From Monodelphis domestica (Eukaryota; Chordata; Mammalia; Didelphimorphia; Didelphidae), in contig NC_077232.1 of assembly GCF_027887165.1 (NCBI RefSeq), positions 957,379-1,021,378 of the forward strand: DNA of 64,000 nucleotides. Direction: 5' to 3'. A program made the position numbers and the translations under genes. The notes below the pieces were generated by a model. The model ran no database searches, was not told the origin of the DNA, and saw only the letters and a program-made list of their open reading frames with translations. This document shows, one piece after another, positions 1 to 12,033 of this stretch. Within the stretch, counting starts at the first letter, position 1. Each line of letters opens with the position of its first letter.

Positions 1-1500
1 TCAATCAAGAGAAAATTAAAGCAATTATTAGGATACATCTTCCTGTTATAGGCTAATATATCTACTAATGTCAATGAAATGGATAAATATTTACAAAAAC
101 ATGAATTGCCCTGATTAGCAGAAGAGGACAAAGGAATACGCAGCCATATCTTGGGGGGGGGGGGTGAGCAAGCTGTCATTGAATTCTTTTTGGCCAAGTC
201 CCCACAATTCACAAGTGAATTCACCAAACATTTAAAGAACGATTGGTTCCAATCCTATATGAAGTTTTGGGGGAAATCGGCAAAGGACGAGTCCCACCAA
301 ATTCCTGTTGGTCGCTGCTCTGCCACCTAAGCTGGGAAGAGCGAAAACAGAAAGAAAATATAGACCACTTTCCTGTTGACTATCGAGGCAACATTTTCCA
401 AAAGAATCCGGGCCAGGGATCGGATCGTGCCCGGTGCGCAGGCAGGGTTTTACCCTGCGGCCGGAGCAATAACCAAGGCAAGCAAAGTCATGCGGTTATC
501 CGCACGGAGGCAGTACAAGCTTTGGACAAAGTGTGCCAGCCATTCACATCGAAAACACTAGAAGGTGCCGGGAAGTGGCGGCTTCCTAAAGCACTGTGCA
601 GCCTGCTGCATCGTGGGGATAGGGCAGAAGCTTCCTCATGAGGCCGGGGGAGAGCAAGGCTCGCCGCCGCCCCCACTTCGGTTCCCTACCGTGCTGGCAA
701 CGGGACCTCGAGCAATAGGAAGCATTGGAATGGTCTGCGAGGAAGGCGAGCTCTCGTCCCTTGCAGATGGCTTCTGGCGGCCTCAGAATCAGCCAAGTGG
801 CCCAGTGAACAGCCTCAGGGGAGTGGCGGAAAAGCCACGTGAATCATCGGCATTTCTGCTACCGACAAGAGATGGGAAGAGAAACTCCGCCTACCGCGGT
901 GTCTTCCCGCCCAGATCCCCGGACGGCGGGACGTGGCCGTCGGGCACTTCCGCACACAAACTGGCGGCGCCAGCTGCAGAGGCGCTCCCTGCCCGTGCGT
1001 AGGCCCGTCAAGGTGACCAAGATGACAATTCTCCCTTGACGGCGTCCACGCCAACCAAACTAGCGAGCCCAAAGGACAGACGCTCCGGAGCCTCCGGGGG
1101 TCAAGGGCAAAAGGGCAAAGAAGGTGGCCAAGCAGGAGCACGTCTCTGACGGCCCTCGAGACAAGCTGATACTGAGAAACGGAATGGCGGCGCCGTGGCC
1201 TAGATGAGCTCAGAATGGCCAGCGAGCGGCCGGAGTCTGTCTGCTAAACAGAGGTCCAAGCTTTGGGGACAACGCGTGGGGGGAAACCTGGGCACGGCGT
1301 GACAGGAACTAGGTGCCGACCACCATCTCCCCGCGTCCTGGAAGGGGCCTGGGGGCCTGCCTGCATCCCAGCCGGGATTCACGGAGCCCGAAGCGCCACG
1401 GGGCTGAGATCGAGGAGCTATTGGGGTCTGTGAGAGGGATGGACGGGCGGCTTCTGCCCCGCGCCAAAGCTCCGCGGCTCCTGGAGGCTCCCTGACCTAA
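1..1500 (+). mobile_element. Degenerate L1 ORF2 relic, strongly GC-shifted
   Basis: Marsupial L1 ORF2 order can be followed through it: ATGGATAAATATTTACAAAA (81), the segment before the RT core (about 270-385, CCAAATTCCTG, ATATAGACCACTTTCCTG), AAGCTTTGGACAAA (about 520), CTCTCGTCCCTTGCAGATGG (about 752), ATCATCGGCATTTCTGCTAC (about 844), AAGATGACAATTCTCCCTTG (1019) and CCAACCAAACTA. It is broken by stops and indels, and many A/T positions are now G/C. The 3' limit near 1360-1500 is uncertain. Confidence 0.7.
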
Positions 1501-3535
1501 CCGAACCATCCCCGCCTCTGTCCAAGCCCCGCCTGGCTACGCGTCCTCCTCGAGGGCACGGTTTGAGCCAAGGCCAGGCAGGCCGGCCGCCCCCTCGGAC
1601 AGCAGGGAGCCCCGGATGGGCCGCGGCCCGGCACCAACGTCACCGCCCGGAGCCGAGAGGCTTGTTCTTTCGCGAAAGGGCCCCCCTTTGGGTGCTTGAG
1701 GAATGTCGGCCTGCTGAGGTCAAAGACCCCGTTTCTAGGGTTTTCTTCCCATGGAAACGCCCCCCTTCCCTCGCTGCGGCCAGATGCCGGCCAGAGCAGG
1801 AACCTCCCTGACATCTGTACAAGAGCAGCGAGCGGCGAGGCCTCTGGAATCTGGCGTGCACAGGCCGGGGGCTTTGCTCCCACGGGGGGGGGGGGGGGGA
1901 GGGGGAGCCTGGCCTCTCTCTAGGTCCTGAGGCGAGCAGGACCCCCTTAGAGCCCCGCAGCTCCCCATTTACTGCCGAAGGCGCCCGGGAGCCCCTCTCT
2001 TAGCCCTGGGTCCACGTCGGTGCCAAGGCCTGAGGACGTGCCTCGCCAGCCTTCTTCTCTCCTCGGACCTCAGGCCTGAGCGATGGCAAGAGCTGCTGCC
2101 CCCTCCAGACTGTCCTCCACTCCGCTACTCAAGGGGCCTTGCCAAGGGGCAGACGTGGCCTCCGTCCGGTCAGCTCCTGCTGCCTCCAGAATCGGACCCA
2201 CGGCCCTCCGTTGGGCCTCTGCCCTCCTCAGCTGGCCGGTCTTCTTCCGCCGGTCACTCTCGCTTCCCTCCACATGTCCGTCGGCCTCCTTGCCCGAGAC
2301 CTTCCATCTCCGGGCTGAGTGCAGCCTCCATTGTGGCTGGCCGGCCTCCATCCCCTCCTTGTGTCTCTGCTGGCTGCTCCTTCGGGCCGGCTGGCCTCCT
2401 TCTCTTCACCACGGTCGGTCTCCCTTGTGGCCGGAGCTCCGCGAGGGCCCAGGCCGGGCTTGTGGGAGGGACTCCTGATGCTCCGGTCACTGCCTTCAGG
2501 GAGACACAGGGAGGCTGGGAGCCCGGAGGCTGCCCAGAATGGGTGAGGGCGGCTCAACAACGAAAGGGTCTCCATCCAGGGAGGCTCTCGCAGAGACCCT
2601 CCGCACGCGATCGCTAGAGGGAAGCGGAGGCCCCTGGAGAAGAGGCGGGCGGCCTGGGTACAGCCGGGATTCCTGGGCCGCCTGGCTCCCAGCTCAGGGA
2701 TCCCCCCACCCTGCGCGCCGGAGCCCGGGGAGGTGGGAGGCCTGGACTCGAGGCATGCCGAGGTGGCCCTGAGCCAGGCCTCCCCCGAGAGCCTCCCCAG
2801 GCCAGGAGAGCCAGGGAAGAGGCGGCTTGATCAGCGTTTGCTGACTGAGGCCGGATCGGTTCCTGGATGAACACGAGCCCCGAGTCTCCGGGAAGCCTTA
2901 GTCCGGCTCTAGCCCGCAGGGAGCCTTTCTCAGGTTTCCCGTCCTTCGGCCTCTGGTTGCCTAAGAGAGAAGTGGAGGCTATCGATCTCCGCCCTCCACC
3001 CACTTCCTCTTCCCTCCTGGCTGGTCAATATTAGCCAAGGATCCTGTGTCCACAGGCCACAGCCCTGAAACCAAAGCACCGAGTGGCCGATCCCGCCAGG
3101 CCGGCTCAGACCTCGCTGGCTCGCTCGGAAAGCGGCTCGCGGGATCTTGGATCCTGTCGACCGCAGCCCGCTTCCTGCTGGAGGCTGGCCGGCCGCCAGC
3201 ACAGAGGAGGAGAGCGAGGGCTCCAGCACAGCCTGCAGAGCTGCCCCCCTCGGGCCCGGGGCTCAGACGGCTCGAGGGCCCCAAGTCTGTCCAGAGCCTG
3301 GTCCAGTCGGCCATCCCCGGCTCTGCTCAGCTCGGGCTCCTCTGGCCTTCTCTGCCATGTGCTACCTATGCGCCGCCTTGGACCCTCGTCCTGGCCTCTG
3401 CCCCCAGCGTTCCTCCCCTGCTGGCTTCTCAGCCCCAGACTTCCCTCTCCGGCTGCCACCCTCCCCACGTTGCGTAGAGGCTGTCTCACTTTTCTATTTG
3501 TGCCCAGCATCTGCGAAGAGAAGAACTTAACAAAC
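1501..3535. other. GC-rich intergenic DNA, no gene seen
   Basis: High GC with many CpGs. Open frames on both strands overlap, lack recognisable domains or splice structure, and look like GC-rich noise. It may be a CpG island remnant. Confidence 0.5.
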
Positions 3536-4540
3536 CCTCCCTCCCTCTTTCCCTCCCTCCTTCCCTTCCTCCCTCCATCTCTCCCTCCTTCCCTCCCTCC
3601 ATCTCTCCCTCCAACTCTCCCTCCCTCCCTCCATCTCTCCCTCCTTCTCTCCCTCCATCTCTCCCTCCCTCCCTCCATCTCTCTCTCCTTCCCTCCCTCC
3701 ATCTCTCCCTCCTTCCCTCCCTCCATCTCTCCCTCCCTCCCTCCATCTCTCCCTCCTTCTCTCCCTCCTTCCCTCCCTCCATCTCTCCCTCCCTCCCTCC
3801 ATCTCTCCCTCCTTCTCTCCCTCCATCTCTCCCTCCATCCCTCCCTCCCTCCATCTCTCCCTCCTTCTCTCCCTCCATCTCTACCTCCTTCCCTCCCTCC
3901 CTCCATCTCTCCCTCCTTCCCTCCCTCCATCTCTCCCTCCTTCCCTCCCTCCTTCCCTTCCTCCCTCCATCTCTCCCTCCTTCCCTCCCTCCATCTCTCC
4001 CTCCTTCCCTTCCTCCCTCCATCTCTCCCTCCTTCTCTCCCTCCTTCCCTCCCTCCATCTCTCCCTCCCTCCCTCCATCTCTCCCTCCTTCTCTCCCTCC
4101 ATCTCTCCCTCCCTCCATCTCTCTCTCCTTCCCTCCCTCCATCTCTCCCTCCTTCTCTCCCTCCAACTCTCCCTCCCTCCCTCCATCTCTCCCTCCTTCT
4201 CTCCCTCCATCTCTCCCTCCATCTCTCCCTCCATCTCTCTCTCCTTCCCTCCCTCCATCTCTCCCTCCTTCCCTCCCTCCCTCCATCTCTCCCTCCTTCT
4301 CTCCCTCCATCTCTCCCTCCATCCCTCCCTCCCTCCATCTCTCCCTCCTTCCCTCCCTCCATCTCTCCCTCCTTCTCTCCCTTTCTCCCTCCCTCCCTCC
4401 CTCCCTCCCTCCATCTCTCCCTCCTTCTCTCCCTCCATCTCTCCCTCCATCTCTCCCTCCCTCCTTCTCTCCCTCCTTCCCTCCTTCCATCTCTCCCTCC
4501 CTCCCTCCCTCCATCTCTCCCCTTTTCCCTCCCTCCCTAA
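3536..4540. repeat. 1-kb pyrimidine microsatellite, CCCT/CCATCTCT type
   Basis: About 1,000 bases of almost pure C/T on the + strand, made of CCCTCC with interspersed CCATCTCT and CCTTCTCT. It produces long spurious Pro/Ser/Leu frames on + and Arg/Glu/Gly frames on -. Confidence 0.97.
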
Positions 4541-4739
4541 CTAGCTACATTAAGACAATCTTCTTTCCACTGCATTTTCTAAACTTGGGGTGTGCCTTTG
4601 AGTCGTCACCCCTTTCCCTAGTTTGGGAGTTCTGGGGATTCTTTTGCTTTCTTCTTTTTTATCTGGTTACCTCATTCTGTCTCCCTTTTTTCTCAGGCAA
4701 ATCTCTTCTCTCCTCCAATTCACTTTGTTTTTTTTAGAT

Positions 4740-4925
4740 CCTTCCTTACCCTCCATTTTAGAATCAATACTAAGTTCCAAAGGGAAGAGCAATAAAGGCT
4801 AGGCAATGGGGATCAAGTGACTTGCCCAGGGTCACGCAGTGAGGCAGTATCTGAGGCCAGATTAGAACCCAGGACTGCCCATCTCTGGGCTTGACTCTCT
4901 TTCCACTGAACCGCCCAGCTGCCCT
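4740..4925 (-). mobile_element. Marsupial tRNA-type SINE, reverse
   Basis: TTTTAGAATCAATACTAAG, then GTGACTTGCCCAGGGTCACG and CCGCCCAGCTGCCC, the reverse complement of the element at 6129. Confidence 0.7.
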
Positions 4926-5404
4926 TTTATTTGTTAGTCTTAATCTTCCCTTTGTGTTTATTATTTGTCTTTTTAAAAATCATTTGGCGTCTCGGATTCT
5001 TTGGTTCACGGCCCTAATACTTACTTAGTCCTTCCTTTGCCTCCAGTCCTCCGGGGCTTCGAAGGTACCTCTCTGGGCCTCCGTGTCTGAGTAATTGCTC
5101 TGCTATTGGCCCCGGCCCTCTTCTTATGCCTTTGGTTCTTGTTCTTGGGAAACCAGGGGCTGCGGGAAGGCAGCCGGGGGGGGGGGGTGTCCCTGTGGCA
5201 GGACTGTGCTAGTCACCAACAACCCTCGCCTTCCCCAGGACCGTGCCCACGTGCCCTCATTTGCCATCACATATTATCTCTGCCCCTTCCAGGCCTTCCG
5301 CTCTTCTTCGTGCCGGTCGCTCCCGGGGCTCCGATCTGCCTCCAGGCTGAGAGGTCTCTGAGCCCCAAATCCTTGTAGGTCTCCTCCTTTGTAAGGGGGA
5401 GGGA

Positions 5405-5640
5405 ACAAACATTAGCAAGTGCCTACTGCGTGCTGGGCACCTCACAGACATCATCTCACTGGAGCCTCACACCATCCATGGGGAGTAGGGATGGTTAGCC
5501 TGTTTGCAGTTGGAGAAACCGAGGCAGAGTAGAAGGTAAGCGACTGGCTCAGGGTCACATTTAGCAAGTGGCTGAGGTTGTCTTCGTACTCGCCCTCCTG
5601 GCTCCAAGCCCAGAATTCTACCCACAGCAATCACTGGAAG
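5405..5640 (-). mobile_element. MIR SINE, reverse
   Basis: GTGCCTACTGCGTGCTGGGC, GAGAAACCGAGGCAGAG and CTGGCTCAGGGTCAC follow the MIR consensus in reverse. Confidence 0.65.
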
Positions 5641-6039
5641 GCTCCATCGCCCTTTGTGGACCATTTTTCTCTAGTGCCACCAAATGAAATAAAATGCCCC
5701 CTCCCTGCCCCTCCCTTCTTCCCAGGAGGCCGCAGGGGTTACCCCCCTTCGTTGGCAGTCTTTGCCTCGGGCCCCCTCTTCTTCCCTTTCCCATTCTGCA
5801 ATTTGGGCGCAGGAAGATGCTTGCATTCTCCTGGCGAGGCTCCTGCGCTCTGCACTCTTCCTGGGCACGCTGAACGGACACCTGTGATCTTGCTGGGCGC
5901 TCTGGCTGCTCTTGGGGGGCTGCTGGCCCTGCCAGCTCCGGGTGGGGGCTGCATTCTGGACCGAACCAGTAACGGAGGGAATTGCAAGAGGGAACAGAGA
6001 TGGCTCTGATCGTGAAGCTCAAATTTCCCTAATAATGGC

Positions 6040-6790
6040 TCGGGATATAAGACGCAGCAGCCAAGAGCTTTTCCCCAATAGGTAAGTGGTCAAAGGATAT
6101 GGACAAGGCATGCTCAGAAGAATGGCAAGGGGGCAGCCAGGTGGCTCAGTGGATAGAGATACAAGGTCCTGGGTTCAAATCTGACCTCAGACACGTTCTA
6201 GCTGTGTGATCCCGGACAAGCCACTGAATTCCCCTTGCCTGGCCCTTACTGCTCTTCTACCTTGGAATCCATACTTAGTATTGACTCTAAATGGGAAAGT
6301 AGAGGGCTTTAAAAAAAAAGGATTTCAGACTACTAAGCACAATATGAAAGAAAGCTCTAGGTCACCAATTCTAAGAGAAACGCAGATTCGAACAACTCTC
6401 AGGTATCCCCCACCCCAAACTCTACCAAATGGCAAAGACGAAAAGTGACAGGAATAGTTGATGCTGGAGGGATTATGGGAAGACGAGCACACTAGTACAT
6501 TGTTGGTGGAGTTGGCATCGTGCAAATAATGTGACTAAAATGCCCTTAGCCTAGAGATTGCACAAGTGGGGTGTGAGAAGAAGAAAAAGTCACACATACC
6601 AAATACTTGTCACAGCACTTTTTGTGGCAATGAAGAATTGGAAATAAAGCAGATGGCGGTCACTGGGGAGATGGTCAAACAAACTGAGTCACGTGACTAT
6701 GCTGTAAGGAAGGATGTGAGAAGCCTGAAAAGAGCTACATGAACGGGTGCAGAGTGGTGGCTGGGAAGCATATGAGACATAAGGAGGAAG
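6040..6790 (+). mobile_element. L1 ORF2 3' relic interrupted by a SINE
   Basis: AGTGGTCAAAGGATATGGAC (6086), then after the SINE CAATATGAAAGAAAGCTCTA, AGAGAAACGCAGATTCGAAC, ACATTGTTGGTGGAGTTGG and TTTTTGTGGCAATGAAGAAT. These are consecutive pieces of the L1 ORF2 C-terminal part. Non-coding now. Confidence 0.75.
6129..6320 (+). mobile_element. Marsupial tRNA-type SINE nested in the L1 relic
   Basis: Starts GGGGCAGCCAGGTGGCTCAG, has TGGGTTCAAATCTGACCTCA (B-box-like) and GCTGTGTGATCCCGG, and ends in an A-run near 6311. It splits the L1 text, so it inserted later. Confidence 0.8.
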
Positions 6791-6799
6791 CGCCCCATC

Positions 6800-9700
6800 A
6801 GGGCGCCAGAGGTTGGGGGGGGGCTTACGTTGGGCCAGAGAGGGGTCCGGCCGGGGCCAAATCAGCCAAGTGGCCAAGAACTCCCGATGGACTCCACGCA
6901 GTGAGAAGGTGCACATGTATGGGAAGAGGGAGGGGAGGCCCCCCTCCTCCATGTCCCCCCAAAGCGTTCTGGAGAGCCTGGACCGATAAGAGTGGCCAAC
7001 ACACTCACCAGGGAGGAGAGAGACACAAAGGACAACCGTGGAAGGCTGGCTTCAAAGGCCCGGCTTCCTCTTAGAGCCTCACCTTCTGTCTTAGTACCAG
7101 CTCTAAGAGCACTGAACAGGCCATCAGAGTTCAGTGTCTTGCCCAGTCACGTGAAGCCAGATTCGAACCCAGGTCCTCCAGGCCTCGTGATCTATGCCCT
7201 CCTGTTTAAGCAGGACATTTATAAACCACAGCGCCCAGAGAGGAGCCCCAGGATGGGGAAGTGCCTGCGGTTCCTGCATGTGGGAGTCCATGGAAGGCTG
7301 GGAGGCTCTTCAGCTGGGAAGAGAGAAGCCTCGGGGGTCCCAGGGAGCTGGGCAGTCACTCGAGGCAGCTGCAGGCTTGCCCTGTCCTGCCCAAGAGGGC
7401 GCCGGTGAGAGCGTGAGCTTAGAAGCTCCAAGCCTAAGTGGGGCTGCTGCCCGAGCGGTCCCGGCGTGGAGGGGCTGGCTGGGTCTGTGGTCCCCAAGGC
7501 TCCGAGCAAGGGCTCCAGAAGCCCTTTGGAGAGACTTGATTCCCGTCCATTTTCTCCATCGCACGTAGAAAGCATTTTTGGCCACTGCGTTCTCCCCTTT
7601 GGAACTCAGATCCCGTCCCTGCCCGCTGCCCAGGGCTGTGCCCAGCCGGGTGAAGGGCATCCCAGGCCAGCACACAAGGCGCTCCTCCCATGGGCAATCG
7701 ACGATTCAGGAAGAAGAGGACGATGGCAGCTTCGGCCCGCAGCCGGCCCCTGCCAGGCCCTTCTTGGGTTGTGGCGGGCATCTGTCACAGGGCCTCGCTT
7801 GGCTGCGGATGGGTTTGTCCTCGATGGCTGCCGGCGGCCACCAGTTCTGCTCCTCTACAGGCTGCTCTCTGCTTCTGCTCATCCGCTGGGCATCGGGTCT
7901 GCGCTCGGGCTGCTCCTCACCTGCCAAGAGGGCCTGGGCAGCCGCCTGGGGGAAGGGTCTGCTCAGACCCTGCGGGCTGACCGTTCCTGCTGGCACCATG
8001 CAGCCCCCTGATGCTGCGGGCACGCTGCTGCCTCCGGCACCTTCCTCGGCGCTGTGGCCATTCGTGGAGGGCCATTAGCTCATCAGCGGGTCTCCCCATT
8101 CCTTGTCCGGCTTCCTGAGGTTGGGAGGTGGGGATGGGCCTCTGGTCTTCGGCATCTCCCAGAAGGCTTTGGGCCTGCAAGGGGAGTGGGAGTGGGCCTG
8201 GGGCTTAGCCCCCGGGGGGAGGGCAGGAGAAAGGCTCGCTGGGATCCTCCCTGTCCTTTCTCCTTCATTCCTTCTGCCCCTCAGTCCAGGGTAGGCCTCC
8301 TGCCCTCCTCCGCCCACCCCAGGCCCTTCCCCGATCTGGAGCGCACTGGCACCAGGCCCAGCGAGAGGCTTCCTGGGTGCCCGTGTGGGTGCTACATGTG
8401 CTCAAAAAGGTCAACACGTCTTTCCTGGAGAGAAGGGAGGCGCCTGTTTGCCCACTGACACTTCTTAATCTCTGGGCTAGTGATGGCTGGACCGCTCTTG
8501 GCTGCCTGACCCTTGTTTGCTCGAGGCGGACCGCGATCCTGGAGTCTCTGGACTCCGCGCTGGGAGGGATCTGGGGAAGCGCCCAGCATGGCGCCTTCCC
8601 TTCGGCTTGGGAGATGGGAAGGGACTAGTCCAAGGCCCCACGGGATGGAGAGGTGGCGGCGGCCATGATGGCCCAAAGGCCGGGGAAGGGCAGGCCAGGG
8701 GGACGGGCCACCTCTGCTCTTCCTGCCTCAATCCTGAACAAAGACAAGGAGGTTCCTCTGGCTCCCTCGTCCTCTGTGGCCCGGCTATGCTGTGCTGGCT
8801 CTTCGATAGGCTTCTTGAAGCTCCCACGTGTTAGACGGTGACCACGAAAGTCCAGGGTGCGAGACACGGGCCCTCCGCCGGAGGAGCCACCAGAACGAGG
8901 AGACACAGAGGAGTGGGGGGCCTGGAGGGGGCGGGGCTCTCTGACCTGAGGAAGGCCATCGTGGTCGGAGAAATCCTTGCGGGGAGAGACGAGCCCGAAG
9001 CCCCATCCCGGGGCCTCAGCGGTCAGGGGGTCCCACCCGAAATACCCGAAAGCAAAACCCCTCCGAGAGCCTCCGAGCAGGCAGGACATCCCCGGCAGGG
9101 GGAGAGGGATGGGCCCGGCTCTGCTGGGTGCCAGGGCCATGGAGGGATACGGAGGGAGGGGGCAGCGCACAGGGGCCACCTTAGTGAAGCCGCGGGCAGC
9201 CCCGCTCCCAGGCTGAGCTCTGGGTGCTGCCCGAGGGCCAGGCCGGAGGCGGGGGGGGGGGGGGGCAGGCCAGGCTACTGGGGCACCAGCGGGTTCCAAG
9301 AAATGCCTCTCGGTGTCTCGTTCCGGGCTCTGAGGCTTAGCTGAGCGTGTTTACCCAAGAGCCGCCCGGCTTAGGCTGTCAGGAAGACGAAGGAGCTGAG
9401 CCTGACGGCCAGGGCCGCCCTCCACTCAAAGGCCAAAGCGCTCTCCTCCTCCCAAAGGGCAGGCTATTGGCAAAGAGCGAGCCGCACTTTACGAGCAGGA
9501 AGCCAGCCTCCCCTCTTGCCTTTCTTTCCTGCTTTCTGCTCTCTGAACTGTGAAGATGTAAACCCTGGTGAGCAAACAGGCCGTCCGGGCCCTCCACACA
9601 CACCATCAGCACACATCCGGGATGGCTCAATGGGACCCGGCGCACAATGGGGCTGAGTGTCCGGACCCAGCCCCGCCCCCCCCCCCCCAGGGCTGCTCGC

Positions 9701-11097
9701 CTCACGCCCCGCCCCCCGCGCTTGCTGAGGCCCTACTATGTGCTGAGCATCACTCAAGGAAGGAGTCCCTTCCACACCGGTCCTCGCAGGCCCAGGCCAT
9801 CCTCTCCCCTGTGCCCTTGGCAATAGTAAAGCTGCTTTTTGGTGCCAGGCTGAGGGGGTGCCCATCCGGGCCTGAGACAGGGAGCCGGGAGGACACACAG
9901 GCCCTGGCTTGGGGCATCTCCCGGTCTCAGGAAAGGCCCATCTGTGACAGGCTGGGGGGGTGGCCGGGCCCAGGGAGGAGAGAGATCTGAGTGGGAGCAG
10001 GAGTCCTGGAGGGCTTCCTGGATGCTGTGGCCCTGCACAGGGTTTATGTCCATAAAGGGAGAGAGACAGAGACAGAGAAAGAGGGAGAAAACCAGAGAGA
10101 GACACATACAGAGACAGAGGAGTCTGGGGGTGGGGGAGGCTGGGTCAGCCTCTAAAGGGACCGTCATTCTCCTGCCTGGGCTGGGACAGAGCAGAGCTGT
10201 TCTGCAGCTCATCACTGACTCAGTTGCCTGGGACACAGGAGGGGGAACCATTCTCCCAGCATCCCTCAGCCTCTCTAAGGCAACGATGGAAACGGGCGGA
10301 GGGCCTGTGCTCTCTGTCCATGGCAGCCTCAGGGGGCTGTGCCTGTCCTGCCATGTCTCGAGCTGGAGGTTCACTGAAACCCCAGATCTTCCTCAGATAC
10401 GCCTCTCCTTCAGTGCCCTCGCCTTAGGGTGGAGGAGATTTAGGAATCCGAGTCAAAGGCTTTACACATACCATCCTCCTTGGTGCTCTTAGAGTTGTCC
10501 TGGGGCTCTGGGCTCCCCTTGGAGCTGCTGCCTTAGCCACCAGCAAATGGGACAAGCAGCCCAGCCCACCCTTTGCCCACCATTCCTAAACTGCCCAGCA
10601 GCCCAGGCCAGACCCCGGGGGCCTTCCAAGAGAGGCCGTCTTCTGAGCTGGCAGAGACTGTGCTGTGGGTCTGCTCAGGCGGCCAGCACTGCATCCTCCA
10701 GCCAAATGGTCCCTCGGCCTCTTTTTCCATCTCTTAATTGATTTTTTTTATTTTACAAAAACCTCCAGGATTTCTCTGACCTACCAGGCTGGTAATGCTG
10801 CTGTCAAACAGGGAAATAAGGTGAGTGGCAGGGCCCGTTTTCTATGAAGTCAGGCTGGGTGCCAGTGATCACTGCTGCTGTTTCTGGAGCTTCACTGACT
10901 ATCCCTTTGGCCACTGGAGTTGTGGCCATGAACCAAAGTCATGCCCAGTGGCCTGGAGCTTAAGCCTTTTCTCCTTTTATTTTTTTCTGCAGGGAGTTGC
11001 CAGGGATGGAGGGAGGCTGAATGGGAAGATTTGTCCTTCTTTAGCTCTGAGGCTGCCATTCTTTGATCTCACTTCATGCTAAGAGATTTCTCTCCCA
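6800..11097. other. Intergenic stretch, no gene seen
   Basis: GC-rich DNA with a reverse SINE (about 7065-7215), short homopolymer runs (9250, 9680), a purine-rich GAGAGACA repeat (10058-10115) and no convincing exon. Overlapping long frames on both strands lack domains. Confidence 0.5.
7065..7215 (-). mobile_element. Marsupial tRNA-type SINE, reverse, degraded
   Basis: CTCACCTTCTGTCTTAGTAC, AGTGTCTTGCCCAGTCACGT and GATTCGAACCCAGGTCCTCC match the reverse complement of the 6129 element. Confidence 0.6.
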
Positions 11098-11632
11098 CTT
11101 CTCTTTCCCTCCCTCCCTCCCTCCTTCCTTCCTTCCCTCCCTTCCTCCCTCCCTCCCTCCTTCCTTTTTCCCTCTCTTCCTCCCTCCTTCCTTCCTTCTT
11201 CCTCCCTTCCTCCTTCCCTCCTTCCCTTCCTCCCTCCCTCCTTCCTTCCTTCCTTCTTCCTCCCTTCCTCCTTCTTTCCTTCCTTCCTCCCTTCTTTTTC
11301 CCTCCCTCCCTCCTTTCCTTCTTCCCTTCCTTCCTTCTTGCCTTCCTTCCTTCCTCCCTCCCTTTTCCCTCCCTCCCTCCTTCTTTCCTCCCTCCCTTCT
11401 TCTTTCTTTCCTTTCTCCTCTCCCTTCCTTCCCCCTTCCTTCTGTCCTTCCCTCCCTCCTTCCTTCCTTCCTACCTCCTTCCTTCTTTCCTTCCTTTCTT
11501 CTTCCTCCTTCCTTCCTTCCTTCCTCCCTCCCTTTTCCCTCCCTCCCTCCCTTCCTTCCTTCCTTCCTCCCTCCTTCCCTCCTTCTTCCCTCTCTTCCTC
11601 CGTCCATCCCTCCCTCCCTTCCTTCCTTCCCG
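11098..11632. repeat. Pyrimidine tract (CCTT/CCCT) upstream of the MUC5B promoter
   Basis: About 530 bases of nearly pure C/T on the + strand, ending about 345 bases before the TATA box. Such tracts can form H-DNA. A regulatory role is not shown. Confidence 0.95.
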
Positions 11633-11756
11633 GGCTCCCACCGCCCCAGAGGAGTTTCCAGGCTGGGGGGCGGGGGTGGGGGGCACGGTGTGAGCCAGCC
11701 ACCCATCAGAGCTCCGCCTGGCCCCCAGCTTTCTCTAAAGGAGCTGTCCAGGCCCG

Positions 11757-11796
11757 GTCGGGGCGGGTCGGGGCGGGTCGGGTCGGGTCGGGGCGC
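11757..11796 (+). promoter_or_regulatory. G-rich tandem repeat upstream of the TATA box (possible Sp1 or G-quadruplex element)
   Basis: A run of GGGGCGGGTC and GGGTC repeats sits about 180-220 bases upstream of the TATA box. GGGGCGGG matches the Sp1 consensus, and the repeated G-tracts could fold as a G-quadruplex. Sp1 control of human mucin promoters on 11p15 is established; its use here is inferred. Confidence 0.4.
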
Positions 11797-11976
11797 CCTT
11801 CCTCTTGGGCTTGTCCACGCTCCCTGGCTCCTTTCCAAGCGCAAACAGCCAGGGTGCCCACTCCCAGGGAGGGGCAGCCCCCGGCTCGGGCCCACTCCCC
11901 CGCGGCTGATGCTGCTGGCCCAGAGCCCCACCTCCATGCCCCGTGTGGGAGCTGGAGGGGAGCCAGTGTGGCCGGC

Positions 11977-11983
11977 TATTTAA
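11977..11983 (+). promoter_or_regulatory. TATA-like box of MUC5B
   Basis: TATTTAA within GGCTATTTAAGCCTGG lies 57 bases before the first ATG. A transcript start about 25-30 bases downstream would fall near 12005 and give a 5' UTR of only about 30-40 bases. Human MUC5B is known to use a TATA promoter. The call rests on sequence and position only. Confidence 0.6.
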
Positions 11984-12033
11984 GCCTGGGCTGCCTGTGG
12001 CCGAGCCTTGCTGGCCCCCACGCCGCGCTGCAG

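Larger units (their letters stand above)
4541..6020. other. Intergenic stretch with SINEs
   Basis: Contains a reverse tRNA-type SINE (4740-4925) and a reverse MIR (5405-5640). The rest shows no gene. Confidence 0.5.

Noticed and set aside
3083..4540. Long Pro/Ser/Leu plus frames and Arg/Glu/Gly minus frames
   Set aside because: Produced by the pyrimidine microsatellite.
8625..9299. 224-residue minus frame
   Set aside because: Pro/Arg/Gly-rich composition typical of GC-rich DNA; no domain, no splice context.
1..11900. 3' end of MUC5AC, the usual upstream neighbour
   Set aside because: No CTCK or VWC exon text on the + strand.
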